Shown here one piece after another: positions 47,996 to 61,135 of a stretch of DNA of 64,000 nt. The stretch's first letter is position 1; each line of letters opens with the position of its first letter. The notes below the pieces were generated by a model. It worked only from the letters and a program-made list of their open reading frames with translations, was not told where the DNA came from and did no database searches. Source of the stretch: Torymus aiolomorphi (taxonomy: Eukaryota; Arthropoda; Insecta; Hymenoptera; Torymidae); the NCBI GenBank assembly GCA_036365515.1, contig CM070873.1, positions 28,874,085 to 28,938,084 on the forward strand, given 5' to 3'. Both the position numbers and the translations under genes were made by a program.

Positions 47996-48800
47996 ACGTA
48001 ATATTTACGAAGGAAAAAAGGCGCAGGCGTCTGCTGCCTCCCATTCAAAGCCCCATAAACCCAAATAAAAACGAGCATCGCATTATACGATGAATCTTAT
48101 TACACGTATACGCCCAGAATTTTTCCCCTATTAATCAACCAAAAAAAAAAACCCTTAACAATCGTTTTTACCGACAATATACAGTAACTCTTTCCGCATA
48201 CTCCACACACACGCCCACCATAAACTAACAGCTGATTTCAAGCAGCGTTCTTTACGAATTCGAGGAAACCTCTCTCGGAAAATCGCCGGCGATTACGCAT
48301 GGCGCGGTTATACGACGCGTGACGGGCGAGAGAAAAAAAATCCACACGCACGCATATACGCAGAATCCCGCGCACGCGCCGACAATTCAATTACCAGCCG
48401 TGATTGACGCTGCGGCTAACGGGAGCGCATAAATCTACCCGCGAGAGAGAGAGAACGCGCATTAATTATACCGCTGGCGCGCATGCGCGCGAGAGAGATT
48501 AATGCGAGAAGGAGGTGTGTTCGCGCGCGCGCGGATATATCGATGGGTCGCGCGCGCGTATAGACGGCCGCGCAAAAAGTAATAAATGTCGTGACTAATT
48601 TCGCGATTTCATTAGGCTACGCTGAGTTGTGCGTATAAGGGAGAGTTGCTCATTAGGTAGAAACAGGATGTGTGACTGTGTGTGAAGGTACTTTTGTGGT
48701 TGGTTGAGGGATTATTTTGAACGCGGATCACGCGGGGATTTTTTTTTCGGATGCGGAGGTGCGATCCGTTGGGATATTTCACACCTTCACTGATTTTTAT
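47996..48800. other. CpG island with upward skew jump
   Basis: A/C-rich left (48010-48230), CGCG core (48240-48560), G/T right (48570-48780). Confidence 0.5.
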
Positions 48801-49787
48801 ATGAGTCGTATATAGCTTGTGCTATTTTTCAAACACGTTTTAACATTTCTCACTTTTGTGACAATGATATAATCACAAATTATTTCTTACTAATTGTTAT
48901 ATAAATTTTGTATAAGACGAACAGAAACTTATACTTTTTAAAATTTTTTTAATTTTTATAAATTTATTAACTAAAATTAAAACAGTGCCTACGAAAAGTG
49001 AAAACCAGACGTTACTCGTTTCAGTCGGATAAAAGCCATCGCTAAATATAAAGCTATAGAAACGACAAATTCACAATTATATATCAAATAATCAACGACA
49101 TATCATAGCCCGACATTACAAACCCACCAAAATATTATCCTCGCAAGAATAATCACTTGACTCAAAAAGACCTTCTCAAAACCGAACCTTTAAAAATCTC
49201 AACTAAAGAAACAGCCCAAAGCATCTACACACACCGCCGCCGCTGCCTATTATTCTCGTCGCCTTGGGCGTATTTTCGGGCCACTCCGCCGACGCGGCCG
49301 CGCGTCGAAAATCCATAGCCGGGCCGAGCGGCGCGTGCGCGTACCTCTTCCTTCCTTCCTTCCTTCCTGTGTGCCTTCCGCGCAAGCTCTCTCTCCGCGC
49401 AAAATGGGGGATATCGCGGATCCCCCCCCCCCCCCCCCCCCCTTCCCCGAACTCTGTGCGCTGATTATTGTGCTCGGATTTTCACGGTAGAGATTGTGAT
49501 GTATTATTATAGAGGAATTAACGCATGGCAATTGATTTTTTTCCGAAAGTGTGCATGTGTATAAGAAAGTTTATATGTGTGCTTTGATCGGTGACGAGAA
49601 ATTTGTACGTGATTTACTTACATTATGGGATAAAGTGTCGTTACTTAAAAGTACATATAATAAATGTGAAAGATAAGAAGAGAAAAATGTAAATACAGAC
49701 ATTACGCGTATATTATATCTTATACCACCGCGTAGCACGCACTCGTCTCATTAATTATTTTAATGTATATAATATAGCTATATACTT
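48801..49787. other. AT spacer and CpG island with poly-C
   Basis: An AT-rich spacer runs to about 49010. Then C/A-rich left (49020-49240), CpG core (49240-49420) with CCTT repeats, a 21-base C run (49422-49442), and G/T-rich right (49450-49700). Confidence 0.5.
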
Positions 49788-49948
49788 CCCTGCTGGAAAT
49801 CGTCCATTTTTCTCCCATTTCTGAAACGATTTTTCGAACATTTTCTATCCATTTTATGGCGATTTCAGCGAATTGGCCATAAAATGGGTAAAAAATGTTT
49901 GAAAACTCGTTTCACAAATGGGAGAAAAATGGACGATTTCCAGCAGGG
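49788..49948. mobile_element. CCCTGCTGGAA-family palindromic MITE, copy 2
   Basis: Ends ccctgctggaaatcgtccat / atggacgatttccagcaggg are perfect complements. 161 bases, same plan as 5249-5408. Confidence 0.88.
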
Positions 49949-50059
49949 TTTTAATCGTCCCCATAATACAACTAAATAATACTATTTCACCGTTCGTCCT
50001 TGCCCTCACCAACGACCAACCAAGACATCCAACATCCTTAATTAACATTCACACAACGA

Positions 50060-50128
<69 letters not shown>

Positions 50129-51375
50129 CACGCGCGCGCGCCCACACACACACACAACTCTCTCTAGATCATCCCCAACAATTTATCCCCGTTAAATCAT
50201 GACGACCCTCGCGTAGGTATAAACACAAAAAAAAGCGAGAGAGAGAATGATACACCCACTCCTCTCCACCCCCGACGCGTACATCATCGGCGATGATTCA
50301 GACCCGTTCGTTCGCTTCACGCTCGGCGGCGCCGCGATAGGGATCGCCATATCACCTGGCGCGTGTGTGTATACACACACAGACACACACACCACCTCTC
50401 TTCCGGAAAAGCTATTATACCTGTCGACCGGCTGCTGCTGCTGCTGCTGCTGCCCCCAGCGGCTGGCCCATTTTTCTTGCAAGAGGGAGTGAGCATCTGG
50501 GGTATATATATAGTTCGCAAGTCGTCGTCGGGGGCGGTATATTAATTCCGTTAGGAGGCTTTAGCTTTTTGATATAGAGGGTTGTAGCGATGAAGAATAA
50601 TGGCGACTGTGTGTGATTGAAAATGAAGTGAGAACGATGGAGGTTATTGAAAATTAGGACAGACGGTTGATTAATCGATGAATATGCATTATATATATGT
50701 ACGTAAATGTGACGGGTGTATACTGTGTAGGAAATTTGTGCGTATCATTATGAAGTTGAAGGGAGATTTGAAAGGCGCAGTAATTGGACGGAGAGGTGAA
50801 GGATTGATTCGCTGTATATAGGGTTTGTAACCGAAGTTAAATGAGGTATAATGAGAAGTGAAAAATTAGTAGGTTGAATTTTATATGCTCGTGGTGTGTG
50901 TATTACGCGTCGCGTTTATTCACTCTGAGTAATTAGCATCAACGATACATTATTGTTACGCCGTATCTGTTTTACAGCATTTATTATAAAAAAATGTTTA
51001 ATCTTGAAAGATTTTTTCATTTATTTTTGTGGAAAGGTGTCGCAGAACCTACGAAGAACCCCACCTCACTCGCGCACCCATATAATTACAACCTCTCTCT
51101 CTCTCTCATCGCTGGCACGTCTCTCGCTCTCCTCGTGCGCACTTTTACGCGGCTTTAATTAAAATGCTTAGAGGTTAGAAAGCGTGATGAATGAGCCCGA
51201 AGCCGGGCCTGTACATACGTACACACACAGTCCGCGGCGCCCCGGAGAACTCTATTAATTATATTGGATGACACGAAATCCATTAACTCGCCCCGGCACA
51301 TAGCTAATTATACGCGAAGTATAATAATAATAACAATGATGATAATAATACGAAAATATACACATGATGTTGTAG
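49949..51375. other. CpG islands with (CA)n, ahead of ss exon 2
   Basis: C/A-rich left (49960-50200) including (CA)n at about 50062-50155, core 50230-50530 with GCTGCTGCTG, G/T-rich right (50540-50910). A smaller C-rich to CpG segment at 51040-51300 leads to the exon-2 acceptor. Confidence 0.5.
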
Positions 51376-51566
51376 TCTGAAGCCGCCGCAGAAGGAGGGG
51401 GTGACCAAGTCGAACCCGAGCAAGCGACATCGGGAGCGGCTGAACGCCGAGCTGGACACCCTCGCGAGCCTCCTGCCCTTCGAGCAGAACATCCTGAGCA
51501 AACTCGACAGACTGAGCATACTCAGGCTGAGCGTAAGCTATCTCAGGACGAAGAGCTACTTCCAAG
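51376..51566 (+). CDS. ss: spineless / aryl hydrocarbon receptor homologue, bHLH exon (internal, partial gene)
   Basis: This 191-base exon completes S19 (ag|t) and encodes residues 20-82, ending one base into the next codon (caa g|gtgagt, a strong donor, phase 1). It starts [20 protein letters not shown]. The basic region [13 protein letters not shown] contacts the GCGTG-type response element, followed by helix 1 ([12 protein letters not shown]), a short loop (EQNILS) and helix 2 ([21 protein letters not shown]). This is the AhR-class bHLH, matching vertebrate AHR ([13 protein letters not shown]) and Drosophila spineless nearly residue for residue. The domain mediates DNA binding and pairing with Tango/ARNT. 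No frame damage is seen. The following PAS-A exon was not found before 64000, so the rest of the gene lies downstream. Confidence 0.95.
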
Positions 51567-51631
51567 GTGAGTTTTTTTACATTACATCGTGGTATAATTT
51601 TTTATTTTAAACATGATATGTATATATAATG

Positions 51632-51815
51632 AATTTAAAAATTTTCGAATCAATTCATTTATCAGACATCTTAAAGTTGTCATAAAAGTTTGCCTCAAGT
51701 TAATTTTATCATCGTCTTAAAAAATCTAAAAATCATCTTAAATTCAGTACGAAAGCTCGTCTCGAATTTGTCTCAAAATAATTTCAAAAGCATCTCAAAT
51801 TTATCTTAAAGTGGA
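51632..51815. mobile_element. Fragment of the 20748 palindrome (right-arm sequence)
   Basis: tcaattcatttatcagacat, cttaaagttgtcataaaagt and tcagtacgaaagctcgtctc follow the same order as 21530-21695. It begins about 65 bases after the exon-2 donor. Only one arm is present. Confidence 0.8.
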
Positions 51816-52140
51816 AGAAAAAAGCGATTAAAATCAGTCGGTTCTGTGCAAAGTTATACGTGCATTTGAAAATCGCTAAAAATGACAAAAAAATGATAAC
51901 AATCTTAAATATTGCGTAAATTTGCTAAAAAAAATCGCTTATTTTTATCATTTTTCGCGATTTTCAAACGTACTTAACTCTGCACAGAACCTCTTTTCTA
52001 AAGCTCTTTTCTTCCACTTTAATCGCTTTTTTTGTGGAATATTTATTGACACCTTTAAGAGCTTGGTTATAATTATCAGTGACTACTTTTCATCAATTCT
52101 TCCCATGTTAAAATTCCACCAGAAAAATTGATGTGCTGTT
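51816..52140. mobile_element. Relative of the 12887 element, fused to the preceding fragment
   Basis: aaaaaagcgattaaaatcag, ggttctgtgcaaag and, on the right, tctgcacagaacc, ttaatcgctttttttgtgga and gtgactacttttcatcaatt match 12929-13290 in order. Confidence 0.75.
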
Positions 52141-53260
52141 AAAACTGTGTTACAAGACTGTTTTTGTATGGTCTATCGAACAAGAAAAAACTTATTGCAG
52201 AGAAAATTTTTCATTTTCAGGACAATTTGAATGAAAATTGAGAGTGGTTGGCATTTTATTGACATAGATCTGTACAATATTTATAGCAACCTAACTATAA
52301 TCGCCCCGCTGCTACGGTAACTCAATTTTAAATTTCATTCATTTCACTGCAGACAACAGCAGCAGCAGCAGCAGCAGCGAGTTCGTTCCCTCCCCCTTAT
52401 ATACACCAACAACTGCCCATCGTTCACTTCCAACTCCCTTGCCTACCTAATCCACTCTTCCCCCCCTGAAACACACCCCCTCGAACTTTCCTCTCTCTCT
52501 CCGCCGAAAACCTTCTCTCTCTCTATCTCTGTTCTCTCGGAAAACCCGACACGCGAGCCACTCGTTACACACGCTCTCCTCTCCTCTTCTTGCGCGCGGC
52601 TGCCTCCTTCCTCGAAATGAACTCGTACTCACTCTCTTCTTCTCTCCCAGGGATTCTGCGCGCTCGCGCCGTGTCCGCGGACTATCGGCCATCTCGCGCC
52701 GTACATCACGGCATTGTTCGTCGTCGTCGTCGTCCGCGCTGCTGCTGCTGCGGCTTTAATAGGCGCTCATTGTCGGCCCGCGGAATCTCCCCGCCAGATG
52801 CCCGATATATATGTATACGGTTTACCTTTCACCTCGCGCGGGCCAAAGGAGTGACCGTTATTGGAAGGGTTTCTCGCTTTCTTTCGATTAATTAGGGTTC
52901 GCGCGAGAGGATTTTCCGTGAGGAGGGATATACCGATAGGGAATCTCGAGGCAATTAAGAGAGCCGCGGATATCTGGTGCAGAGAGTGCGTGGGCGAGGC
53001 GCTGGTGTGGGAGACGGTAGCGCTCGGACGAGATTCGCTTAATTAATGGAGGTGGTAATATTCCGGGCGAAGATGGCTGTGTAGCGGTGGTGTGAATATT
53101 TGGTCGAGGAGGTGGAGGAGGAGGATTCGTATTTTGAGAGCGGTGTAAAATGTTTGGAGCAGTGAGATGTCTGCGATGTAGGTTGTTTGTGAAATTTGGT
53201 ATCATGATATAGATGAGTAGTTAATTAAAGTTTTGTTTGTTCGGTGGTGAATAATATTTG
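52141..53260. other. CpG island with upward skew jump
   Basis: An AT spacer runs to about 52300. (CAG)n at about 52356-52378 and C/CT-rich left (52380-52560); CpG core with CGTCGTCGTC and CTGCTGCTG (52560-52850); G-rich right (52890-53240: aggaggtggaggaggaggat). Confidence 0.55.
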
Positions 53261-54180
53261 CAAAAAAATTTATCGGAAAGAGTCTAAAATTGCCAATTTT
53301 TGAAATTTTGGATTAGCTGTCACTGTTGTCTTTTAATATACAACTAAACGTATATATATTTTTTGAAAAAATTATATCTCGGTATCTTAACATTGAGATT
53401 TTTACGAAAAAATTCTGGTAATGTGTAATTACAAGAACTATATATACCACGAAGCTTTAACTATATTCTATATGCATTAGATCTCGATAAAGAAATTAAA
53501 TAATCAACAAAAAATCGTTTTTTCGTTCTGTCACGATAACATCCAGGTTTATATTTTGATCAATGTTCAGAAATTTCTGGAGTTAATCATAGATTTATAC
53601 CAATTGTTATTGGGGCTAGAAATTATAAAAATTGTTTAAATTGATTAAAGTTATTTTAAGTTTAATTGAAATAAAGTTAAATTATTATATTTTGATTTAA
53701 ATCAATTCTTTTATTAAGATATCAATTGAAAAATTAGTTAAATTATAATATTAATTTGTCAAATTAAATTTGTCAAATCAAAAATCGTTTTTTCGTTCTG
53801 TCACGATAACCGGAGTAAACAGTACTCAATTGCTTTAAAATTTCGTGAAAAGGTATAGAGTTTGCATATCTATTGGATCAGTCTATTGGAGGGAAGATTC
53901 CATTCATAAATACTAGAGAAATCTGACTCCCGATTCCATTATTAATTACCTGCTCGCAACTGCTCGCGATTAAACTGCATTTCTAAAATTGACAATTAAA
54001 TTCAAAAGCGCATAAACCTCGATAATGATGAAACTGCATATTATATTCGACGCCGATTTCCACCCGACGCAATTAAAGGTAATAAGAGAGCGCGTGTATA
54101 TATATATATTTATATGACTTACGGGTCATAAATTCTCCTATACGCGAAGAAATATATTCCTTTACGGGGGGAAAATTATG
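53261..54180. other. AT-rich spacer with a 31-base direct repeat
   Basis: caaaaatcgttttttcgttc followed by tgtcacgataac occurs at 53508-53540 and again at 53779-53810; the 238 bases between are very AT-rich. No gene. Confidence 0.6.
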
Positions 54181-54910
54181 AAAGTCTCGCGGTCGTTCAC
54201 CCCACCAGCCAACTTTTTTCAAAAACCAAACACGTACATAATGCAAATCGTATAATACACAAACTTTTCACTTTCATCAGTAAAAAAAAGAACGCACGCA
54301 TCATCTACAATATATAACGTTAACCTTTCAATCGCACCGCGGTGTCATCCATCATTTGCGGGAAAATAAGTCCTCTTATTGTATATCCCACACGTGTATA
54401 TGTACACATCACTGCGTCGCCCTCAGCGCGTCATTACACCTATATTTGCATTTTCTCCATTCCGCTCGCCTGCGCACCTGCCCGCCTCTCACCTCAATCT
54501 CAAACCCTCTACATATACATACACTAATTGTTTTTTTCTTTCTCGTTCTTGTTCTGTTGTTTGCACGGCGCGAGCGAGCGATTTGCCGGGGCTAATTCGA
54601 TCGCTCATCTCTCGGCCAGCAAACAGCCATCGATCACACACGCGCTGTATCGTTAATCATTTCCGGCGACGAAAATCGGACGACCGCTCGCGTCGTTTGT
54701 AGAGTGCCCCCGCGCGATATATAATTGGGCCCTGCGCAGTGTGTGTTGTTCTCTGCGTTGAATGTCAGATGGTGGCGGATATATATGTGTGCGCGCTTAA
54801 TTCGGGGGCCGCTTGTAACGACGTGTGTAAGTGTCCTTATTATCTGTTAATTAAATAGCGATATGAATGTATATATGAGGTCGTCAGGCGCCCCTTATTT
54901 TGTATCATTT
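54181..54910. other. CpG island with upward skew jump
   Basis: C/A-rich left (54190-54530), CGAGCGAGCG core (54560-54720), G/T right (54740-54860). Confidence 0.5.
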
Positions 54911-55499
54911 ATAAGGGGCTTGTTAGGTCTCGTCATTCGTCATTTTCGTATACATGAAAATTGTCATGTTATAAAAAGCTTTTTCTGTGCGCATCAAAGC
55001 TTCTTTAATTCCTATGTATATTATACTGCATTGATTCTTGAAAAAAAAAAAAAACCAAAGTCACTACGAGCTTTCCTCCCGTGGACGAGCGCGAGTGGCG
55101 ATGTGCGATTTCTATATTCCCCGCGCGTAATTTTTCGCCTCGGAGGAGCTCACCTCAGCTGCCGTGTATATATATGCAGCGCCCCTCCCGTGTGCAGCTG
55201 ATTGAAACACAGCCGCGCGCGCAATTAGCCGGGTTATACGGCCGAGGTGGACACCTTTCGACGGCGCTGTGTGTAAGTTGTTATTACGTGTACGAGGTGC
55301 GAGCGTAATTTTTATAAAGGAGTGTTGTATATATATGTGGTTTTTAGCGATATACGTGGGGATATTGTGTACTGCGGTCTGATTCGTTTGCAGGTATATT
55401 AAAAAGGTGTGATGCGCTGTTGAAGAGATAAATAAACATTTTATATTACCGTTAAGATACACACACACACACAAACACACACGCACACACACACACACA
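54911..55499. other. CpG island, then (CA)n
   Basis: Core at 55080-55240, G/T-rich right side 55250-55400, and (CA)n at about 55459-55501, which departs from the usual polarity and abuts the next MITE. Confidence 0.4.
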
Positions 55500-55711
55500 C
55501 ATGGGGAACAATGGTATAGGAAAATTTACTATATTCCATAGTAATTGTGGAACAGATTCAAATGTTCCTGAAATTTACTATACAATTTATAGTAAAAATT
55601 GCTACTGTTTTGTCATTTTTACTGTAATATAAATGGCAATTTTTACTATAAAATTGTAGTAAATTTCATGAAAACTTCAGTCTGTCCCCACAGTCACTAT
55701 CGAATATAGTA
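55500..55711. repeat. CACTGAG-type MITE remnant
   Basis: ggaaaatttactatattcca and atagtaaatt-type inverted units, with cagtctgtccccaca near the right side. Ends are unclear because it adjoins the 55712 element. Confidence 0.4.
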
Positions 55712-56378
55712 CACTGAGAAAAGGATTTGTTTACTGTTAACATGGCATTGTAACTGTTAACATGCGTATGTTTAAATATGACCAAATATAGATAGTTATG
55801 ATGCCATGTTAACAGTTAAGTTACCATGTTCTCATAAACAATTTCAATATGTTACCTGAGAACATTGATATTGTAATAGTTACAATATGCTTATTATAGT
55901 AGTTTTTTAATCTAATGGCCAATTTTTTACCAGGATGACGTTGTTTTATAACAAAAATGTTTGAAATAAAAACATCATTTATTTTTTTACTCCAACGTTT
56001 CGGACATTTTTATTGTTTATCCTGATGAGGAACATAAACAATAAAAATGTCCGAAACGTTGGAGTAAAAAACTAAATTGAGTTTTTATTTCAAACCGTTT
56101 TTTTATATAACAACATCATCATGGTAGAAAATTGGCTATTAGATTGAAAAACTACAATTTACAAGAACTTCTACCATCAGCTACTTTAAAATCTGAATAT
56201 TAGTTAATATAGATATTGTAGTGATATCTATTAGTTAATATAGATATTGTAGTGATATCTATTAGTTAATATAGATATTGTAACTATTACAATATCACAT
56301 TTTATCGTTAAACATATCAAATAGTTGTATTTCAAAAAGATACATATGTTAACAGTAACAATATTCTTCTCAGTATAA
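55712..56378 (+). mobile_element. Hammerhead-bearing CACTGAG element, copy 2
   Basis: TA-flanked ends cactgagaaaaggatttgtt (55712) and caatattcttctcagta. Subterminal repeats catggcattgtaactgttaa / ttaacagtaac; an inner foldback with taatggccaattttttacca on the left and tggtagaaaattggctatta on the right; a hammerhead-like core at the centre. A 29-base unit (tctattagttaatatagata...) is repeated three times at about 56208-56285. Confidence 0.75.
56022..56060 (+). ncRNA. Hammerhead ribozyme-like core
   Basis: CTGATGA (56022-56028), GGAACAT, loop, ATGTCC, GAAAC (56053-56057), GTT. Helix II has one bulged A relative to the other copies. Mirror half on the minus strand keeps GAAAC but lacks CTGATGA. 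Confidence 0.45.
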
Positions 56379-57685
<1,307 letters not shown>

Positions 57686-57881
57686 TGCTTTGGTTGATTC
57701 TGTTTTTTTTATTCGAATTTAATTGTTTCGTGAGTATAGTTTTTAAGGAGGATTTGTACACCTTTCGATCAGTAAATCATGCATATCTTGCATTTGATAT
57801 TGTTTTGTATACAGTTTTTCATAAGGTTTACCTTTAAAGCTTAATAATATCACGAAATAAACGTACTTATACTTATAAAAA

Positions 57882-58647
57882 ATGGGTCTGAAGTTTGCAT
57901 CGTTGGAATGCAACGAAATAATTTTTTACAATTAATTTAAGCTATATAAACAATGGAAATTTCATTTAAATCTTTGATATATATAAAGCTATTTTATTCT
58001 ATAAAACACTAAATGTACACACAAAATTAATATTAAGGTGGCTCATGCGTTTGGTGCCGTATCAAGTCGGGGCCCCGCAAGGGGCTTCTTTATTATTGCC
58101 AAATTAAGTTAAAGTATTTTACGTAAATTTATTGTAAATAACTTCTAAATGTTGAAACAAAAAAAAAATTTTATAAATAAGTAAAAACTTTGCTAATTTG
58201 TCGCTACATTTATATGACTGGTCGCAGTGCGCATGCGCAGTAGCACATTTGTAACGTTTATTGTTAATATCTTTTTTGCTTGGTCGTTAACCTATAATTC
58301 TGATGATATCATTAGATTCTTCAGAAAAAATCTTTAATTTCATACATTGTACATTAAAAACTGCTTTTTTACAAGTTACTACGAAGCAATAAACTGTTCA
58401 TTCCCATAAGGTTATGTGTCAAACGTACCTATTTATAAACTCAGTTTTTTCGATAATTAGGTCGTTCACCTACAATTTTCTTAGTACAGATCGAAAGTTT
58501 AATGTCTAAAGAACATATTTGTTAAGTTTAAGATGTATCTGCTTTTTTATAAGAAATCGCATGAGCCACCTTAATTAATATAACTATAAAGCAAAATAAT
58601 TTTGTTTTCATTTCATTGCACTCCAACGTTGCGAACTTCAGACCCAT
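57882..58647. mobile_element. ATGGGTCTGAAG-family MITE, copy 3, with 8-bp TSD and nested element
   Basis: Ends atgggtctgaagtttgcatc and cgttgcgaacttcagaccca plus t. The 8 bases TATAAAAA flank both ends exactly, which is the duplication length of hAT-type elements. Another element is nested inside (58033-58574). Confidence 0.85.
58033..58574. mobile_element. Nested TTAA-flanked element, AAGGTGGCTCATGCG ends
   Basis: ggtggctcatgcg and cgcatgagccacc are perfect terminal inverts, each abutting TTAA (58033-58036 and 58571-58574), the target duplication of piggyBac-type transposons. About 534 bases, no transposase frame. It contains ggggccccgcaaggggcttc near the left end. Confidence 0.75.
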
Positions 58648-59430
58648 TATAAAAAAGCAGAAACGAAAAAAAATCTTTTATTATTCTTATTCACTGTTGA
58701 GGTCGCAAACTGATTTCCTTTTGTTTACAATAAATTTAAATATTGAAAGAGACTTCTCCCAACAAATCACCGCAGTAACACTAGTTATTTCAGCAAATTT
58801 TCAACTGAATTTCAAAATTTAAACCATATACAACGCACAGTACTTTTCTCCGTCCAATTTTCCCCAATTATAGTCCGAAACCACATGTTTTTCCATAACC
58901 AATAACAATCATTTCTCAAACCGCGCTCTCCCCTTACCTCAAATACATTTTTCCCCAACACCAAGCCACCCAAAAACACCGAGCCACCTCCTAAACCCTC
59001 CTCAACCTTCCACTCTCATCGCGACTTAACCTTACTTTTCTTTCTCGCGCGGCGCGCGTGCATAAGCGAATTCATGCGGCGCGTATAACCTTGGCATAAC
59101 GGCTTTTTTTCCCTCCGCGCCATATGTTGACGGATCGCGCGGGGCACGTTCTGCATTGGTCAGTGTATATGTATATATAGTCTCGCTTTCGAAATGCCCT
59201 CGTCGCTCGCGGATCGAACACGCGGGGTTTTGTTATATACGAATGTGGGAACAAAAAAGAGCCTCGATTGGTACAGGTGTAGGTATACCTGTACGCGGGC
59301 GAGGAGGTTGTGAAATAGTTGAGGATGTGTGTGAGAGGTATTGGGAGAGTTACGGGTTTGGATGGTGTCGAAATTATGAATTAAAGTTGAATGAAAGTAT
59401 AGAAAACAATGTTGCATAATTTATTTTATT
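58648..59430. other. CpG island with upward skew jump
   Basis: AT-rich to about 58830; C/A-rich left (58850-59020); CGCG core (59040-59220); G/T-rich right (59220-59400). Confidence 0.5.
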
Positions 59431-59531
59431 GGGGTTTCTGGTTTATTAAACTGTAATGAAGAAGTAGCCGCTCTCAAGAATGAAAAAAGATTCACGTACG
59501 ATTTTTGCATGAAATAATCTTTTACGCCTAT

Positions 59532-59697
59532 TCTCTAAATATGAAAATGTTAAAAGTCACTCACAGGTGCGAACAAGTGCCAAAATCCACTAATTCATTA
59601 GCGAATATTCACTTACTATGAAGTGAAAACTAGTGTTGGTACATTTTTAACTTATTCGCACAAGTGAGCGACTTTTCACCTATTCATATTTCGAGAG
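59532..59697. mobile_element. Foldback MITE (AAAGTCACTCAC...), copy 2
   Basis: Left ctctaaatatgaaaatgtta with agtcactcacaggtgcgaac; right gcacaagtgagcgacttttc with tcatatttcgagag. Same plan as 38072-38262. Confidence 0.75.
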
Positions 59698-60138
59698 TTG
59701 ATACACTTGTAATTGATTGAGACAGGCGTAAACAGATATACATCAATCATTAAAATGGAACCTGACCGCACGACTGATACTAAAAAATCGCAAAAATTGA
59801 GAGAAAAAAAAGCGCACACGGTCGATTAAAAAATTTATTCCCCCATCGCCGTCACACCGCGCGCGCTCCCCAAGATTAACCGAGAAAATAAAACTTTATT
59901 ATATACCCGCAACAGCGCTCACTCAACATCTCACCTCACCTCCTCACCAATGCCAACCTGTAACTTCTCTCTCTCTCTCTCCTTCTTATTATTCAAATTC
60001 GAATTCTCTCAATTACAGAGCTCTCTCTCCTCTCGCGGAAACGCTCGCGATTCCGCTAATTAATTGCCTTTAACGTCGCGATCGACTCTCTCTCTCTCTT
60101 ACTCGCGTGCATGCGCGCACGCAACGCGCTCCTAACCC

Positions 60139-60178
<40 letters not shown>

Positions 60179-60490
60179 GCTCACACGTGAGGCGCGCTTG
60201 GCTCGAAAAAGCTCGCGGGTCAGGGCCGGGACGCAGGCGCGCCGAATTGCCCGCGAGAAAGGAGAGAGACGGATGCCCGGGCGATTTGTCAGTGTGCGAG
60301 AGTGATGAGCGAGGTGAGAGGTCGATGCGGGTGGGATTCACGTGTGTGGAGCGGTGATGAGTCGAGAGCGTGGAGGATGCGAGGGAAGAGTGATGAGGTT
60401 GCGCGCGCGAGTTTAAGTAAGAATTTTTTAGATTTAACGGGAAAATTAGTGGAATTATGGTGAGGGTAGTACGAGATTGGTAATTATTCT
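59698..60490. other. CpG island with upward skew jump
   Basis: A/C-rich left (59800-59960), CT repeats at 59969-59982 and 60087-60098, core, GA repeat at 60141-60174, G-rich right (60240-60480). Confidence 0.55.
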
Positions 60491-60970
60491 CAGCTGAATT
60501 TTCAATTAAATTGCTGAAAAATTGGAAAATGGTAATCCTCTCTTAAAAGAATGATGACGGAAATGTGAAGACGAAATAAACACCTTTGCGATTGGTCAAG
60601 TCCGTTTAAAAGGAGCCCGTGATTGGTCGACGGTGATGTTAGCGTTTCGCTTAGCTGATTGGTCCAAATAGAACCCACAGAATTTGGAATTGTGAAATAT
60701 TTAAATTCAAAATATAAGTCATACATAGTATTAATGATATCAAATTTGGTTTTGTATAAAAAAAATGTATTAAAATTTTATCTGTATAATAGTTAACAAT
60801 GAAGGACTATATGAATACTGTTCTGATTACAGTTAAATTTCTAACTTCCAAATTTTTGTATTGTAGGAATAAACTGAAGTAAAGTTTCAATAAATAATAT
60901 TGGATAAATTTGAGTATGTTACAAAGTATGAAATAAATTTTAAATTCATAATATTTCAATATTAATTGGT
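60491..60970. other. AT-rich spacer
   Basis: gattggtc occurs three times (60590, 60622, 60657), otherwise nothing recognised. Confidence 0.4.
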
Positions 60971-60979
60971 TGTTCGTGA

Positions 60980-61135
60980 AGCTAACGGCCATACTACCAG
61001 GTGATTGTTTATTTAGACAATAAATAAAACAATTAGTGACGTTTCGGACATTTTTTATTACGTCCCTCTTCAGGTAAATTAACGTGTAGTCAAGAACTTA
61101 TTCGGAATGATATTCCGGTCGTCAATATTAATTGT
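60980..61135 (-). mobile_element. Hammerhead-bearing element remnant
   Basis: ggccatactaccaggtgatt (a CCTGGTAG-type end in reverse) is followed by a single hammerhead-like core. The second arm and the termini seen in other copies are missing. Confidence 0.45.
61039..61073 (-). ncRNA. Hammerhead ribozyme-like core (solo)
   Basis: Minus strand: CTGAAGA, GGGACGT, loop, ATGTCC, GAAAC, GTC. This copy has the canonical GUC cleavage triplet. Helix I pairing next to the core is poor. Confidence 0.45.

Noticed and set aside
52340..52420. Acceptor-like site (ttcatttcactgcag) before CAG repeats as a possible next ss exon
   Set aside because: The phase-compatible translation is a poly-Ser run followed by unrelated residues and a stop, with no donor and no similarity to the AhR PAS linker.
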